Assembly: GCF_002135415.1 (NCBI RefSeq)
Contig: NZ_NEGJ01000004.1
Span: 186,001 to 250,000 of the forward strand
DNA: 64,000 nucleotides
Source of the DNA: Acinetobacter sp. ANC 3832
GTDB taxonomy: Bacteria; Pseudomonadota; Gammaproteobacteria; Pseudomonadales; Moraxellaceae
Direction: 5' to 3'
Of this stretch, positions 1 to 10,247 are shown piece by piece. A program made the position numbers and the translations under genes. The first letter of the stretch is position 1; each line of letters begins with the position of its first letter. The notes below the pieces were generated by a model. It ran no database searches, was not told where the DNA came from, and was given only the letters and a program-made list of their open reading frames with translations.

Positions 1-820
1 TCGTTAAAACCAAATCTGTTGCGGTAATTCCTTCTTTTAATTTTCCTATCAGCTTAAAACCAATCACTTCAGGAATCAGCATGGAAATTGGTTGTCCCAA
101 CATGGCTGCTTCGGCTTCAATACCACCAACGCCCCATCCTAAAACACCCAAGCCATTAATCATGGTCGTATGTGAATCTGTTCCAACCAACGTATCTGGA
201 AAAGCATAGGTCTTTCCATCGCTTTCACCCAACCATACTGCTTGCGCCAAATATTCCAGATTTACTTGGTGACAAATACCTGTTCCCGGTGGTACGACAC
301 TAAAGTTATCAAATGCTGATTGTCCCCAACGTAGAAATTGATAACGCTCACCATTACGTTGCATTTCAATCTCAACATTTTCTTCAAAAGCCTGATCTGT
401 TCCAAAATAATCGACCATCACAGAATGGTCGATGACCAAATCTACAGGTGAAAGTGGATTAATTTTTTCAGGATCAGCACCTGCCTTTTCTACCGCAGCA
501 CGCATTGCAGCCAAATCTACAACTGCAGGCACACCTGTAAAGTCCTGCATCAATACACGTGCTGGGCGATATTGAATTTCCTGATCTGACTTTTTGGATT
601 TCTGCCAATCAACAATGGCTTGAATATCTTCTTTTTTGACCGTGAGATCATCTTCAAATCTGAGTAGATTTTCGAGCAAGACTTTCAAAGACTTCGGTAA
701 TTGAGAAAATTCAGCAAGCTGTTGTTGCGCTGCTTTCAAACTGAATATTTGATAGTTTTTTGATCCAACAGTTAACTGTTTTAAGGCTTTAAAGCCATTG
801 ATATGACTGTACTTTGCCAT
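1..820 (-). CDS. acnA: Aconitate hydratase A, N-terminal part (cut by window edge)
   Basis: Aconitase interconverts citrate and isocitrate in the TCA cycle using a [4Fe-4S] cluster. About 273 N-terminal residues are present; the rest, including the cluster-binding cysteine region, lies outside the window. The frame is open from the ATG at 820 to base 1. It carries typical AcnA blocks: [20 protein letters not shown] near residues 90-115, [31 protein letters not shown], and [18 protein letters not shown] around residues 207-225. A GGAGGATT ribosome site precedes the ATG. The AcnA blocks favour this over AcnD or AcnB. The next gene downstream is not visible. Confidence 0.96.
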   Translation of the reverse strand, partial: MAKYSHINGFKALKQLTVGSKNYQIFSLKAAQQQLAEFSQLPKSLKVLLENLLRFEDDLTVKKEDIQAIVDWQKSKKSDQEIQYRPARVLMQDFTGVPAVVDLAAMRAAVEKAGADPEKINPLSPVDLVIDHSVMVDYFGTDQAFEENVEIEMQRNGERYQFLRWGQSAFDNFSVVPPGTGICHQVNLEYLAQAVWLGESDGKTYAFPDTLVGTDSHTTMINGLGVLGWGVGGIEAEAAMLGQPISMLIPEVIGFKLIGKLKEGITATDLVLT

Positions 821-943
821 AGGTAATCCTCCGGCTTGGCATGAAATTTTTATTAAGCTGTTGTTAAGTACTTGTTCTAATTTATGCTTAATTTAAAGTT
901 TGAATGTTATTGATTGGTTAAGATTTGAGAATGAAAGCTGAAC

Positions 944-1765
944 TTAGCTTAAACCAAGTGCGATATGTGAATTAAGCCATAATTGTTGCGCTAACTTTTC
1001 TTTTGATACCGCCAAACTCTCAGCTAAACCTTCTAAAACATAAGGCAAATTTACTGGGGTATTCCGTGTTCGAAGCTCATGTGAGGTTTGACAACAAAGC
1101 GGTGTCATATCTGGACAATCAGTTTCCAAAACCAAATGTTCAAGACCAACGGCTTGAACTACAGCATGTAATTTTTTTGCATTGGGATTGGTAATTTGCC
1201 CTGTCACACCCATTTTAAAACCCAATTTGATCAATGCTTTCGCCTCTTCCACACCACCACTAAAGGCATGTGCAATACCACCATTTTTAAAATGATGCTG
1301 TTTGAGAATAGATAAAACATCCGCATGAGATTTACGGATATGTAAAAGAATCGGTTTATCAAATTGTTGAGCAAGCTCAATCTGTGCTGAGAAAAAATAT
1401 TTTTGCTTTTGGAAAATTTTTATTTGCTTATGTTGAGCAAAAAAAGTATCTAAACCAATTTCACCAATCGCAACACAATCCTCCATTTTTAAAATATTTT
1501 CCAAATCGACTAAATGTTGAGTTTGATGTTGTTCAATATAAAAAGGATGTAAACCAGGTGCTAAATAACTTTTCGGGGCTTGATCCAAGTGATTCAACTC
1601 GTGATGAATATCAATTAAATCATGAAACCGTTCTTGTAAAAACCCAATCAAAATCAGTTTTTCCACACCTACTGCTTTTGCTTGATACGCCAATTGCTCC
1701 CGATCTTGATCAAAATCAGGTACATCAAAATGTGTATGCGTATCAAACAAAGCATAATCAGGCAT
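944..1765 (-). CDS. TatD-family metal-dependent DNase
   Basis: 273 residues, the usual TatD length. The N-terminal DTHTHFD metal-binding motif (residues 8-14), AIGEIGLD near residue 100, LLHIRKSH near 140, HAFSGG near 165 and LETDCPDM near 212 supply the metal-binding His, Glu and Asp residues of the TatD amidohydrolase fold. Family members are 3'-5' exonucleases or deoxyribonucleases, probably cytoplasmic. The start codon overlaps the stop of the upstream lipoprotein gene as TAATG, so the two are probably translationally coupled and co-transcribed. The TatD family has several paralogues (TatD, YcfH, YjjV), and I cannot say which one this is. Confidence 0.9.
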   Translation of the reverse strand: MPDYALFDTHTHFDVPDFDQDREQLAYQAKAVGVEKLILIGFLQERFHDLIDIHHELNHLDQAPKSYLAPGLHPFYIEQHQTQHLVDLENILKMEDCVAIGEIGLDTFFAQHKQIKIFQKQKYFFSAQIELAQQFDKPILLHIRKSHADVLSILKQHHFKNGGIAHAFSGGVEEAKALIKLGFKMGVTGQITNPNAKKLHAVVQAVGLEHLVLETDCPDMTPLCCQTSHELRTRNTPVNLPYVLEGLAESLAVSKEKLAQQLWLNSHIALGLS

Positions 1766-2769
1766 TATGATTTAGCCTTTGCCTCAGTAGCGATAACTGA
1801 AGAAGTTGGCTGATCAACTTGAACATCAGCAGGTAAATATTCTGTTTTTATAATGGTTTTGAGTTGATCATAAGGAATGACCAAACGGGGTAAACCAACC
1901 ACATAAGGGCCAATTTCATATTCGCCATATTGTAAAATCAAACCTTGTTTACCCAAATAAAAGTTATCTGACAGTTTAAATTTCCAAACTTGCTCATACT
2001 CAGCCATATTGTCTGCCAGCTTAGATTCCATCACCCAAACTTTAAATGCTTCATACGCAATTTTGTTCAGATTGGCTTTTTGATTCGGCTGAAGAATACC
2101 ATCTAACTCCACTTGCTTTTGGTGTTTTAAATCAAAGTTAAAATAAGTTTGGGATGATGAACCATGTGCACCACCCAAATAGCTACTGCTGTTCAATACA
2201 ACGGTCGCCAAAGGACCTTCTGAATTTAAAATTTTAGGACTGACCATCACATTAATTTTACCACTTGCACCTAAAGTTTTAAGCTCTTTATCTAAAGCTA
2301 AAAATGCCGTGAGATACGGTTGTACTTTTAAACTGAGTTCTTGTGCAGGCGTATTGGCGATTTTATTGGCCATCGCCGCCGTACTACTTGCGACTTGATC
2401 AGGATCTTTCTGATCTGATTTATTTTTTTCTTTTTCAGCTTGAATCTTCTTACTTTGATTACTGATATCTAAAATATGATCCAAATTTTTCAAAATAGCT
2501 TGATCAATAATATTATCAACAACAAACTGATTGGTATGCAAGCGATCTACAGAAAAATCAGGGCAACGATTGCCATCACAATCTGGCATCTCTAAAACCA
2601 ATTTTTCAGTATTACCTTCCAAGCTTAATTTTAGGTCTTGTGTTTCTGAGGCACTGGTTTGATCAACCTCTTGATCCTGTTTTTTTTGCTCCAGCTTGGG
2701 CTGACATGCAGACAATGCCAACGCTGAAATAAGTACAGCCCCAACCAAAGTACTTTTATTTTTAAACAT
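1765..2769 (-). CDS. Lipoprotein with RsiV-like DUF3298 domain
   Basis: 334 residues from the ATG at 2769, which has AAGG about seven bases upstream; a longer reading from 2787 would need a non-ATG start. A type II signal peptide ends in the lipobox LSAC with Cys22. A Gln/Lys-rich linker follows, then a Cys-x4-Cys pair at residues 64 and 69. The second half carries the DUF3298/RsiV-type pattern (SSYLGGAHG, then FDLKHQKQVEL, then YGEYEIGPYVVGLPRLVIPY). RsiV is an anti-sigma factor that binds lysozyme, but here only the periplasmic domain is present, so regulation should not be assumed. It overlaps tatD by one base. The next gene upstream encodes a related protein. Confidence 0.8.
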   Translation of the reverse strand: MFKNKSTLVGAVLISALALSACQPKLEQKKQDQEVDQTSASETQDLKLSLEGNTEKLVLEMPDCDGNRCPDFSVDRLHTNQFVVDNIIDQAILKNLDHILDISNQSKKIQAEKEKNKSDQKDPDQVASSTAAMANKIANTPAQELSLKVQPYLTAFLALDKELKTLGASGKINVMVSPKILNSEGPLATVVLNSSSYLGGAHGSSSQTYFNFDLKHQKQVELDGILQPNQKANLNKIAYEAFKVWVMESKLADNMAEYEQVWKFKLSDNFYLGKQGLILQYGEYEIGPYVVGLPRLVIPYDQLKTIIKTEYLPADVQVDQPTSSVIATEAKAKS

Positions 2770-2860
2770 TTCACAAACCTTACACAAGATTTAAAATCAA
2801 TTACTGTTCAACAGCCTAGCGCTTAAAACTTAAATGCTCAATTCAGTTTTGTATCTAAAA

Positions 2861-3703
2861 TTAAAACATTTTATGAAAGACTTCAGGCTTTAAAATATTT
2901 TGAGTGTGTTCTTTTGAAAAATAAATATCCAGTTGCTTACCATCTGCCACAATTTCACTGGCACGGTAATGTAAACCGATCCCTTCACCATCAAAGAACC
3001 AATCGGCTTGCCCCCAATATAATTTTTTAGGTGCTGCTTTTTTCACAACCTTATCTTGTTGATTCAACCATTCTTGATATTTTTCTTGTACTAATTCATT
3101 CATTTTATTTTGTTTATTGGCTTGAATGACATCAAGTACACTTAAATTTTTCTTTAACTTACGATCAGCAACAAAAAAATACTGACGTTCTTTGACTGAA
3201 ATATCTTCTTGCTTGGTATCTACAGAAAGCTGTAGTAAAACGAATTGATTACGCTGTGAAGCAATACGCGTTGTCATATGCAATTCATAAGCTTTATTTT
3301 TATTAAATTCTTGTTGCCAAACATCAGACTTCTTCACATAAGCATTAATCGCCTGTTGTAAGGTCATGCTTTGCTTTGAGCCAATTTGATTTTGAATGAC
3401 CGTAGATTGGTTATTGGCAATCCATTGGTTCAACCATGAGTCTTGTGTTTTGATGGTCTGAATATTGACTTCAATACAATTTTTCTTTTCACAAAATGGT
3501 AAAGCATAAACCGCTTTCGCTTCTTGCATATTCAAGTAAGGTAATACTTCAGCCTTTTCTTGTAGTTTTGCCTGAGTTGTATCTGGCTCAGTTTTTTCTT
3601 TTTTAGAATCGCATGCACTCAAAACCAAAGCACTGAAACAAAGTAGCAATATCTTCATTTTAGTATTGTGCTGTGCCGTGTTTTGTACTTGAGCCTTGAA
3701 CAT
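2861..3703 (-). CDS. Lipoprotein, divergent relative of the neighbouring DUF3298-type protein
   Basis: 280 residues from 3703, where AAGGGA gives a good ribosome site; an internal ATG at 3658 would give a more standard lipoprotein signal peptide but has no clear ribosome site. The lipobox is LSAC (Cys31 from the long start). A Cys-x4-Cys pair at residues 71 and 76 (PFCEKKNC) matches the pair in the downstream lipoprotein, and the C-terminal block GEGIGLHYRASEIV resembles the end of a DUF3298 domain. The two genes look like an old tandem duplication. Function unknown; probably an envelope lipoprotein facing the periplasm. Confidence 0.7.
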   Translation of the reverse strand: MFKAQVQNTAQHNTKMKILLLCFSALVLSACDSKKEKTEPDTTQAKLQEKAEVLPYLNMQEAKAVYALPFCEKKNCIEVNIQTIKTQDSWLNQWIANNQSTVIQNQIGSKQSMTLQQAINAYVKKSDVWQQEFNKNKAYELHMTTRIASQRNQFVLLQLSVDTKQEDISVKERQYFFVADRKLKKNLSVLDVIQANKQNKMNELVQEKYQEWLNQQDKVVKKAAPKKLYWGQADWFFDGEGIGLHYRASEIVADGKQLDIYFSKEHTQNILKPEVFHKMF

Positions 3704-3742
3704 ACCAGATTCCCTTCATCTTTTAGATAGGTTATTTTGATA

Positions 3743-3772
3743 CAAAAACAGCTTCTCTAGGAAGCTGCTTTT
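3743..3772 (-). terminator. Rho-independent terminator of prfC
   Basis: Seven-base arms CAGCTTC and GAAGCTG around a short loop, followed on the minus strand by a T run. It lies about 30 bases after the prfC stop. Confidence 0.8.
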
Positions 3773-3805
3773 ACATTTTAATTTGCTAATTCAAACAATA
3801 AGGCA

Positions 3806-5398
3806 TCAATGCTCACGTGTCGCACGGAATTCAATATCAGGATAACGCTCTTGCATAATCTGTAAATTTACACGACTTGGTGCAAGATACGTCAAGTGAC
3901 CACCACCATCTACAGACAATTGGTCATGTGCCTTTTTCTTAAATTCATTGAATTTCTTTTCATCAGCACAAGAAACCCAACGCACTGTATTAATGTTGAC
4001 GGGCTCATACATACAATCAACTTTGTATTCTTCTTTCAAACGATACGCTACAACATCAAACTGAAGTACACCGACAGCACCGACAATCAGATCATTGCTG
4101 ATTTGTGGCATGAAGACCTGTGTTGCACCTTCTTCTGAAAGCTCTTTTAAACCCTTTTGTAGTTGTTTAGATTTCAAAGGATCTTTTAAACGAACACGAC
4201 GGAACATTTCAGGTGCAAAGTGTGGAATACCTGTGAAATGTAGATTTTCACCCGAAGTAAAAGTATCACCAATTTGAATCGTACCGTGGTTATGTAAACC
4301 AATAATATCACCCGGCCATGCTTCTTCAAGCTGTTCACGCTCACCGGCTAGGAACGTTAAGGCATCACTAATACGGATATCTTTACCGAGACGAACATGA
4401 TTCATTTTCAAACCTTTCTCATACTTACCTGAACAGATCCGCATGAATGCAATACGGTCACGATGTTTCGGATCCATATTGGCTTGAATTTTAAATACAA
4501 AGCCTGAAAAACCTTCTTCAACTGCTTCAACAGTACGTTCTTGTGTCGGATGTGCTTTTGGTTCAGGCGCCCATTTAATGAAGGCATCCAAAACATGATC
4601 CACAGCAAAGTTACCCAATGCTGTACCAAACAATACAGGGGTCTGACGCCCTGCTAAGAACTCTGCATGATCAAGTGGATCATTTGCCATTTGCACCAAT
4701 TCAAGTGATTCTTCAAATGCAGCGAACGCTAGCTCACCTACTTTTTCACGTAAATCTGGATAATCATAACCATCACGAATTTCAATTTCTGTAATGGTTG
4801 AACCAAAACCAGCTTTATACAGATAAAATTTTTCTTCTAACAGGTTATACACGCCTGCAAAATCACGCCCTGTACCCATTGGCCATGTTAATGGGACACA
4901 ACTGATTTTAAGTACATTTTCAATTTCATTTAATAATTCTAATGGCTCACGAATTTCACGGTCCATTTTGTTGACGAATGAAATAATCGGTGTATCACGC
5001 ATACGACACACTTCCATCAATTTAATGGTACGTTCTTCGACACCTTTTGCACCATCAATTACCATCAATGCTGAGTCAACAGCTGTTAATGTACGGTATG
5101 TATCTTCCGAAAAGTCTTCATGTCCAGGTGTATCAAGAAGATTAATTACATGCTTTTTAAAAGGAAATTGCATTACAGAGGTCGTGATTGAAATACCACG
5201 TTCTTTTTCCATTTCCATCCAGTCAGATGTCGCAGCACGATCAGACTTACGGCTTTTCACCATACCTGCAACCTGAATCGCCTTACCCCATAACAGTAGT
5301 TTTTCTGTCATAGTGGTTTTACCAGCATCGGGATGCGAAATAATCGCAAAAGTGCGGCGTTGAGCGACTTGAGTCGCTAGTTCATCTTTAAAGCTCAT
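3806..5398 (-). CDS. prfC: Peptide chain release factor 3
   Basis: 530 residues, full length. RF3 is a translational GTPase that recycles RF1/RF2 from the ribosome after peptide release. The GTPase motifs are intact: SHPDAGKTT (G1, near residue 21), the switch I block [22 protein letters not shown] (G3, near 90) and NKMDRE (G4, near 144). Later blocks such as [12 protein letters not shown] and the C-terminal [11 protein letters not shown] are RF3-like. RF3 is distinguished from EF-G by the short C-terminus and the [15 protein letters not shown] region (here [15 protein letters not shown]). Single-gene unit with its own terminator. Confidence 0.98.
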   Translation of the reverse strand: MSFKDELATQVAQRRTFAIISHPDAGKTTMTEKLLLWGKAIQVAGMVKSRKSDRAATSDWMEMEKERGISITTSVMQFPFKKHVINLLDTPGHEDFSEDTYRTLTAVDSALMVIDGAKGVEERTIKLMEVCRMRDTPIISFVNKMDREIREPLELLNEIENVLKISCVPLTWPMGTGRDFAGVYNLLEEKFYLYKAGFGSTITEIEIRDGYDYPDLREKVGELAFAAFEESLELVQMANDPLDHAEFLAGRQTPVLFGTALGNFAVDHVLDAFIKWAPEPKAHPTQERTVEAVEEGFSGFVFKIQANMDPKHRDRIAFMRICSGKYEKGLKMNHVRLGKDIRISDALTFLAGEREQLEEAWPGDIIGLHNHGTIQIGDTFTSGENLHFTGIPHFAPEMFRRVRLKDPLKSKQLQKGLKELSEEGATQVFMPQISNDLIVGAVGVLQFDVVAYRLKEEYKVDCMYEPVNINTVRWVSCADEKKFNEFKKKAHDQLSVDGGGHLTYLAPSRVNLQIMQERYPDIEFRATREH

Positions 5399-5594
5399 GG
5401 AAAATACCTACTGCACATTTGCAGCACTAAGATCAAAGTTGATCAATATTAAAAATTGGCGATATTGTAGCAGATCATCCAGCAATGTGGATGAAATGCG
5501 ATGTGCAATAGAAAGGAGTTCTTTCATGCGCATTTAAAATGCGATATGAGAGAAATATTGAATTTAGATAGCTAATGCACGTTATTGATATCGA

Positions 5595-7661
5595 CTACAA
5601 ATTTTTATAGTTTTCTTCTAAGCGATCTACAGGTAACGGCATTCCCAAAAGATAGCCTTGTAATTGCTGACAACCCAAGCGTTTTAAAATTTCTGCCTGC
5701 TGTTCTGTTTCAACGCCTTCAGCAGTAACCACTAAACCAAGACGAATCGCAAGTTGAATAATACTTTCTAAAATAATTTCTTCTTTTGAACCTGAAGTTA
5801 AATCCCGAATGAATTCACGATCAATTTTAAGTTCATCGACAGGAAGATCTTTTAAATACAAAAAGCTAGAATGCCCTGTACCAAAGTCATCAATGGCTAA
5901 TTTAATACCTAAATCACGCAGTTTTTCAAATGTTGAAATGCTGGTGTCAATATGATGCATTGCTGTAGATTCAGTGATTTCAATAATCAAACTACCTGAG
6001 CTTAACTGATACTTTTGAATCAAATTTTTTAAAGTCTCAATCAAATGCTTATGTTCAAACTGTACAGCTGATAAGTTGACTGCAATCGGACCTAGCTCAT
6101 AACCTTTCTTTTTCCACGACTGAATCTGCATTCCCGCTTGTTCTAAAGCCCAATAGCCCATACGAATGATTAAACCTGTTTGCTCAGCACCTTCGATAAA
6201 CATACTCGGGGCTAATAAACCTAGGCTTGGGTGTTTCCAACGAATTAAAGCTTCAACACCACAAATTTTATAATCAGCTGTAAATTTTGGTTGATAGAAC
6301 AAAATAAATTGTTGTTCCTCAACCGCTTTATACAAGTCATTAATCAATTTTGACTGGCTACGACTGGTTTGTTGTTGCGCAAGTGAATGGTTAAAAATAC
6401 TATAAGTATTCCGCCCTTGCTCTTTCGAGAGCATCATTGCTGTATCAGCATTAATCAACAAATCTTGTAAATTATGTCCATGCTCAGGATAAAATACGAT
6501 ACCAATACTGGCGGAAATATTAATTTCTCGACCTGAAACATGGAAACTTTCTTGAATGTTTTGCAACAGTAAATTGGCAATTTCTTCAGCTTGTTGTTGG
6601 GTTGACTGTTCCAAAATTAATAGAAATTCATCCCCACCCAAACGAATCAGCTTTTGATGATCATTTAATAAGACATGCAGTCTCTGTGCTAATTTAACCA
6701 ATAACTCATCACCAATATGATGTCCAAATGCATCATTCACTGACTTAAAGCGATCTAAATCGATATAAATAAAAGTGATTTTACTTTCACCATCTCTATA
6801 GGTGGTAAAAAGTGAGTTTGTATAATCAAGTAAAAATAATCGATTTGGTAATTTGGTTAAATTATCTTGTAAAGCCAAATTTTCTAATTCTTTATTTGCA
6901 GAAAGTAACTGTAAATTTCGTTCTTCTAAGCGTAACTCTAAAATAGCAACAGCAAATGCAGCAACCAAAATTAAACTGCTGATAAAAATCATCGCAAATA
7001 AAATTAAACCCTGCCCCTCATGGAAATGATTGAGTAAATGCTCACTCTCATGGATCGGGTAGAAAGATGCTGCGGCCATTCCTGTGTAATGCATACCGAC
7101 AATACTGAGTGCAATCATGAATGACACAGCAATTTTTAAAAACTGTTTATGTTGTACAGCTTTTTTATACTTAAAGGTTAACCAGAATGAAAGCCCTGAA
7201 CCACTAATCCCGATTAAAATAGAGAAAACAACCAAAAATGGATCATAGTAAATTTCATGCATTGGAAGTCTGAGACCCATCATTCCAACATAATGCATGC
7301 CAGAAATACCTAGCCCTAAAAGCAAAGCACCTAAAAGTAAACGGAGTATAGGTAAAGTATCTCGTGTGGTTAACCAAATAGCGAAAGTAGAAGCGACTGC
7401 AGCGATCACATAAGAAAAAAACGTTAACCCAGGATCAAAGGAATAACCTTCAGGTAAATGGCAAGCAAGCATACCAACAAAATGCATCGCCCAAATTGCA
7501 AAACCAAAGACCATACCACAAGCACAGAGTATAACTTTTTGAAGCTTTGCATTATTTTGCTTAAAAATGAGTTGCTCTAACGAAATAGCCAAGTAACAGA
7601 TGATCACTGCAACAAAAGCAGAGCCTATTACTAGATTACTGTCATAACTCATATGAATCAT
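5595..7661 (-). CDS. MHYT-GGDEF-EAL membrane protein (c-di-GMP turnover)
   Basis: 688 residues from the ATG at 7661, which has GGAAG nine bases upstream; a longer reading to 7709 lacks support. The first ~250 residues are seven hydrophobic helices with three MHYT-type repeats (MHFVGM, MHYVGM, MHYTGM), a domain proposed to bind copper and sense a diatomic gas. A GGDEF domain follows, with RLGGDEF intact near residues 339-345, then an EAL domain with VEALIRW near 468, NITES-like IIEITES and DDFGTGHSSF. Both catalytic signatures are intact, so it could both make and degrade c-di-GMP; the net direction cannot be read from sequence. Inner membrane, monocistronic. Confidence 0.93.
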   Translation of the reverse strand: MIHMSYDSNLVIGSAFVAVIICYLAISLEQLIFKQNNAKLQKVILCACGMVFGFAIWAMHFVGMLACHLPEGYSFDPGLTFFSYVIAAVASTFAIWLTTRDTLPILRLLLGALLLGLGISGMHYVGMMGLRLPMHEIYYDPFLVVFSILIGISGSGLSFWLTFKYKKAVQHKQFLKIAVSFMIALSIVGMHYTGMAAASFYPIHESEHLLNHFHEGQGLILFAMIFISSLILVAAFAVAILELRLEERNLQLLSANKELENLALQDNLTKLPNRLFLLDYTNSLFTTYRDGESKITFIYIDLDRFKSVNDAFGHHIGDELLVKLAQRLHVLLNDHQKLIRLGGDEFLLILEQSTQQQAEEIANLLLQNIQESFHVSGREINISASIGIVFYPEHGHNLQDLLINADTAMMLSKEQGRNTYSIFNHSLAQQQTSRSQSKLINDLYKAVEEQQFILFYQPKFTADYKICGVEALIRWKHPSLGLLAPSMFIEGAEQTGLIIRMGYWALEQAGMQIQSWKKKGYELGPIAVNLSAVQFEHKHLIETLKNLIQKYQLSSGSLIIEITESTAMHHIDTSISTFEKLRDLGIKLAIDDFGTGHSSFLYLKDLPVDELKIDREFIRDLTSGSKEEIILESIIQLAIRLGLVVTAEGVETEQQAEILKRLGCQQLQGYLLGMPLPVDRLEENYKNL

Positions 7662-7817
7662 AAAAAAACACTTCCAAATGGAATCCGTTATTGTTATTCG
7701 AAACCCCAAAAATATAACGCATAACTGCGATAAAGTTCACTTTTTCAAAGAACTCTAAATCATCTTAAAATATCACTATCTCATTGAAGGTCAAGTTATT
7801 TCTAATGATCTGAATAA

Positions 7818-7849
7818 AAAAAGAGCATATCTTGATATGCTCTTTTTAA
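7818..7849 (-). terminator. Terminator after prc
   Basis: Nine-base arms GAGCATATC and GATATGCTC with a two-base centre, flanked by an A run and a T run, so it could work in both directions. It lies just past the prc stop. Confidence 0.85.
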
Positions 7850-7867
7850 TATAACTAAACAGTGAAA

Positions 7868-10054
7868 TTAATTATTGTTTTTTAGCTTTGCTAAATCCAA
7901 TAAAACATTTGAGGCTTCAGTCACAAAAGTCTCCTCTTCTGGTAAAGGAAGTCGCTGATTAGCTTTCATCTTCGCTCTAGATTCAGCCAAAGCATCTAAA
8001 GAAGCCTGATAGCTTTCCCAATTTGAATAAGGTTTTTGACCTGTTTCAGCACGACGTTTATTTTCAGCTTGCAGTGTTTTTAATTCCAAAGCATTCAATT
8101 CAGCTTTACGTTGATCAATATCCAGAACGATTTTTTTCTGATCTTTGGTCTGTTGTGCAATGGCTTTACGTGTTTGTAAATATTCAAATTGAGGATCTTG
8201 AGCAACACGTTTTTGCGATAAGCCATCCAATTGCGGTACATATTTTTGAATTTCGCCATCACGCTTGAATGGAGCAGTTGGAATGGTATCCCATTTCAAC
8301 GCATTCTTCGCTTTACGCTCACCAAACTCTTCATCGTAAATATCAACCAGTTTTACATCTGGAATAACGCCTTTATTTTGCGTACTTCCACCCGTTACAC
8401 GGTAAAATTTACGCTGCGTTAAGGTTGCTTGACCATAAGCCAAACTATCCAACTGAACTTGCGCTGTTCCCTTACCTGTCGTGGTACTTCCAATGATGAC
8501 ACCACGGTCATAATCTTGAATTGCGGCAGAATAAATTTCACTTGCAGAAGCAGAAGCCAAATTAATCAATACAGCCAACGGACCTGCATACGTCTGTGCG
8601 CCACCATCTGTGTCTTCAAATACGCTGACATTACCATTACCATCACGAATTTGAACCACTGGACCTTCTTTAATCACCTGTCCAATCATCTTCGCCACTT
8701 CTTCAAGTGAACCACCAGGGTTATTACGTAAATCAATAATAATCCCTTCAACTTTTTGATCAGACAACGACTTCAATGCTTTATTGGTATCTTCAGCCAC
8801 TGAACGATAATCTGCACCTGCACGGCGTGCACGGTAGTTCAAATAGAATGAAGGAATTTCAAGTACACCAAATTTATGCTTTTGACCATCACGTGTTACT
8901 TCTACTGTACGGCTTTTTACACCTGCATCTTCTTCTTGAATTACATCACGTGTCAACGTCACCACACGTGCTTGATTCATAGATGCACCTGCACCTAATA
9001 ATTTTACAGCAACCTTCGTACCGCGCTTACCACGAATCAACCCGACAATTTCAGAACTTGGCCAACCAATCACATCCACCATTTTGTCGCCATCTTGCGC
9101 CACACCAATGATGCGATCACCCGATTTTACTTGCCCTGATTTACTTGCAGGACCACCATCAACAATGGTTTCGATCTTGGTATAATCTTCATTACCACGA
9201 TCTGGACGAATCGAAACACCAATCCCTTCAAGTTGCAACGTCGTTTGACGATTTAACTCCATTGCATCTAATGGTGGGAAATAGTTACTGTGTGGGTCGT
9301 AAGTCAATGTCATCGAGTTTAAAATTTTCTCTAAGACATCATCACTCTTAACACGACCAATACGCTCTAACTGACGTGTATAACGCTTTGTTAAGGTTTG
9401 CACAGGTGTTAAATCTTCTGAAGCCGTTAAGTCCTGCCCATTGGCAAGTGATGGATCATCTTTTAAAGCTTTTTGCTTCGCTTGTTCTTCTTGTTTAGAA
9501 ATATTTAAGTTGATGAGTTGAGAGACCAACATCTTGCGCCAATAATTATCTAACTCAGTTTTAGAGCTAAAAAATGGTGCTTTCTCTCGATCTGTGTCAA
9601 TAAACTCATTCGGTTGATTCAAATTTTGCGGTTTTTTCAACTCTGCCAACATGAACTCATAGAAGTTTTTTAAACGCTCACGATACTGGGCATGAATGGC
9701 ATAAGGACCCGATAAATTACCTGCCTTCAACGAAGCGCCTAACGTTGCACCATATTGTTTTTTATATTGTTCAACTTCTGAAGCTAAAAATAATGAATGC
9801 TCTGGATCTAAACTATCGATGTACATATCTAAAATACGATTAGAGGTATTGGCATCTAAACGCATATTCAAATAATGCTGACGATCAACTAAAGTCGCTA
9901 ACTGACGAGTGACAAGGGCTTGTTCTTGAGTCGGTTGAATCGATTGAGAAACAGCAGTTGGATTAGTTTCGGCCATAGCTTGATTGATGGTATGGGTAAA
10001 AAATAAACCACCAGTCGCAATAGCAACGGCGCAAGCGAGTGTTTGAAGTTTCAT
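7868..10054 (-). CDS. prc: Carboxy-terminal (tail-specific) protease Prc
   Basis: 728 residues from the ATG at 10054, which begins a clear Sec signal peptide ending NQAMA; the frame stays open to a TTG at 10102, but that would put 16 residues ahead of the signal peptide. Order: an N-terminal helical region (residues ~25-240), a PDZ domain (LEGIGVSIRP to SGDRIIGVAQ), an S41 peptidase core with SASASEI and GKGTAQ supplying the Ser-Lys pair near residues 500-530, and a C-terminal DUF3340-type tail rich in Lys and Gln. Prc trims periplasmic proteins and degrades peptidoglycan hydrolases. It is divergent from nagZ, across 193 bases. Confidence 0.96.
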   Translation of the reverse strand: MKLQTLACAVAIATGGLFFTHTINQAMAETNPTAVSQSIQPTQEQALVTRQLATLVDRQHYLNMRLDANTSNRILDMYIDSLDPEHSLFLASEVEQYKKQYGATLGASLKAGNLSGPYAIHAQYRERLKNFYEFMLAELKKPQNLNQPNEFIDTDREKAPFFSSKTELDNYWRKMLVSQLINLNISKQEEQAKQKALKDDPSLANGQDLTASEDLTPVQTLTKRYTRQLERIGRVKSDDVLEKILNSMTLTYDPHSNYFPPLDAMELNRQTTLQLEGIGVSIRPDRGNEDYTKIETIVDGGPASKSGQVKSGDRIIGVAQDGDKMVDVIGWPSSEIVGLIRGKRGTKVAVKLLGAGASMNQARVVTLTRDVIQEEDAGVKSRTVEVTRDGQKHKFGVLEIPSFYLNYRARRAGADYRSVAEDTNKALKSLSDQKVEGIIIDLRNNPGGSLEEVAKMIGQVIKEGPVVQIRDGNGNVSVFEDTDGGAQTYAGPLAVLINLASASASEIYSAAIQDYDRGVIIGSTTTGKGTAQVQLDSLAYGQATLTQRKFYRVTGGSTQNKGVIPDVKLVDIYDEEFGERKAKNALKWDTIPTAPFKRDGEIQKYVPQLDGLSQKRVAQDPQFEYLQTRKAIAQQTKDQKKIVLDIDQRKAELNALELKTLQAENKRRAETGQKPYSNWESYQASLDALAESRAKMKANQRLPLPEEETFVTEASNVLLDLAKLKNNN

Positions 10055-10247
10055 AAATTCTTTGTACTTCCTTGGATTTCCAATTTCTACGTTGTTTTTC
10101 AATATGAAGTCAACAGATTCAAAATCTTAAACAACTTTATCTGTTTATGTCGTGTAGTTTTATCATAATCTGTACTGACAAAATGTAGCAAATCATTGCA
10201 AAATTCGAGTATTGTTTCTTTTTTAAAAATACAACCACGGATTTTTT

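Noticed and set aside
5531..5545. Palindrome CGCATTTAAAATGCG after the MHYT gene
   Set aside because: Short, self-complementary by composition, and lacking a T run; not enough to call a terminator or operator.
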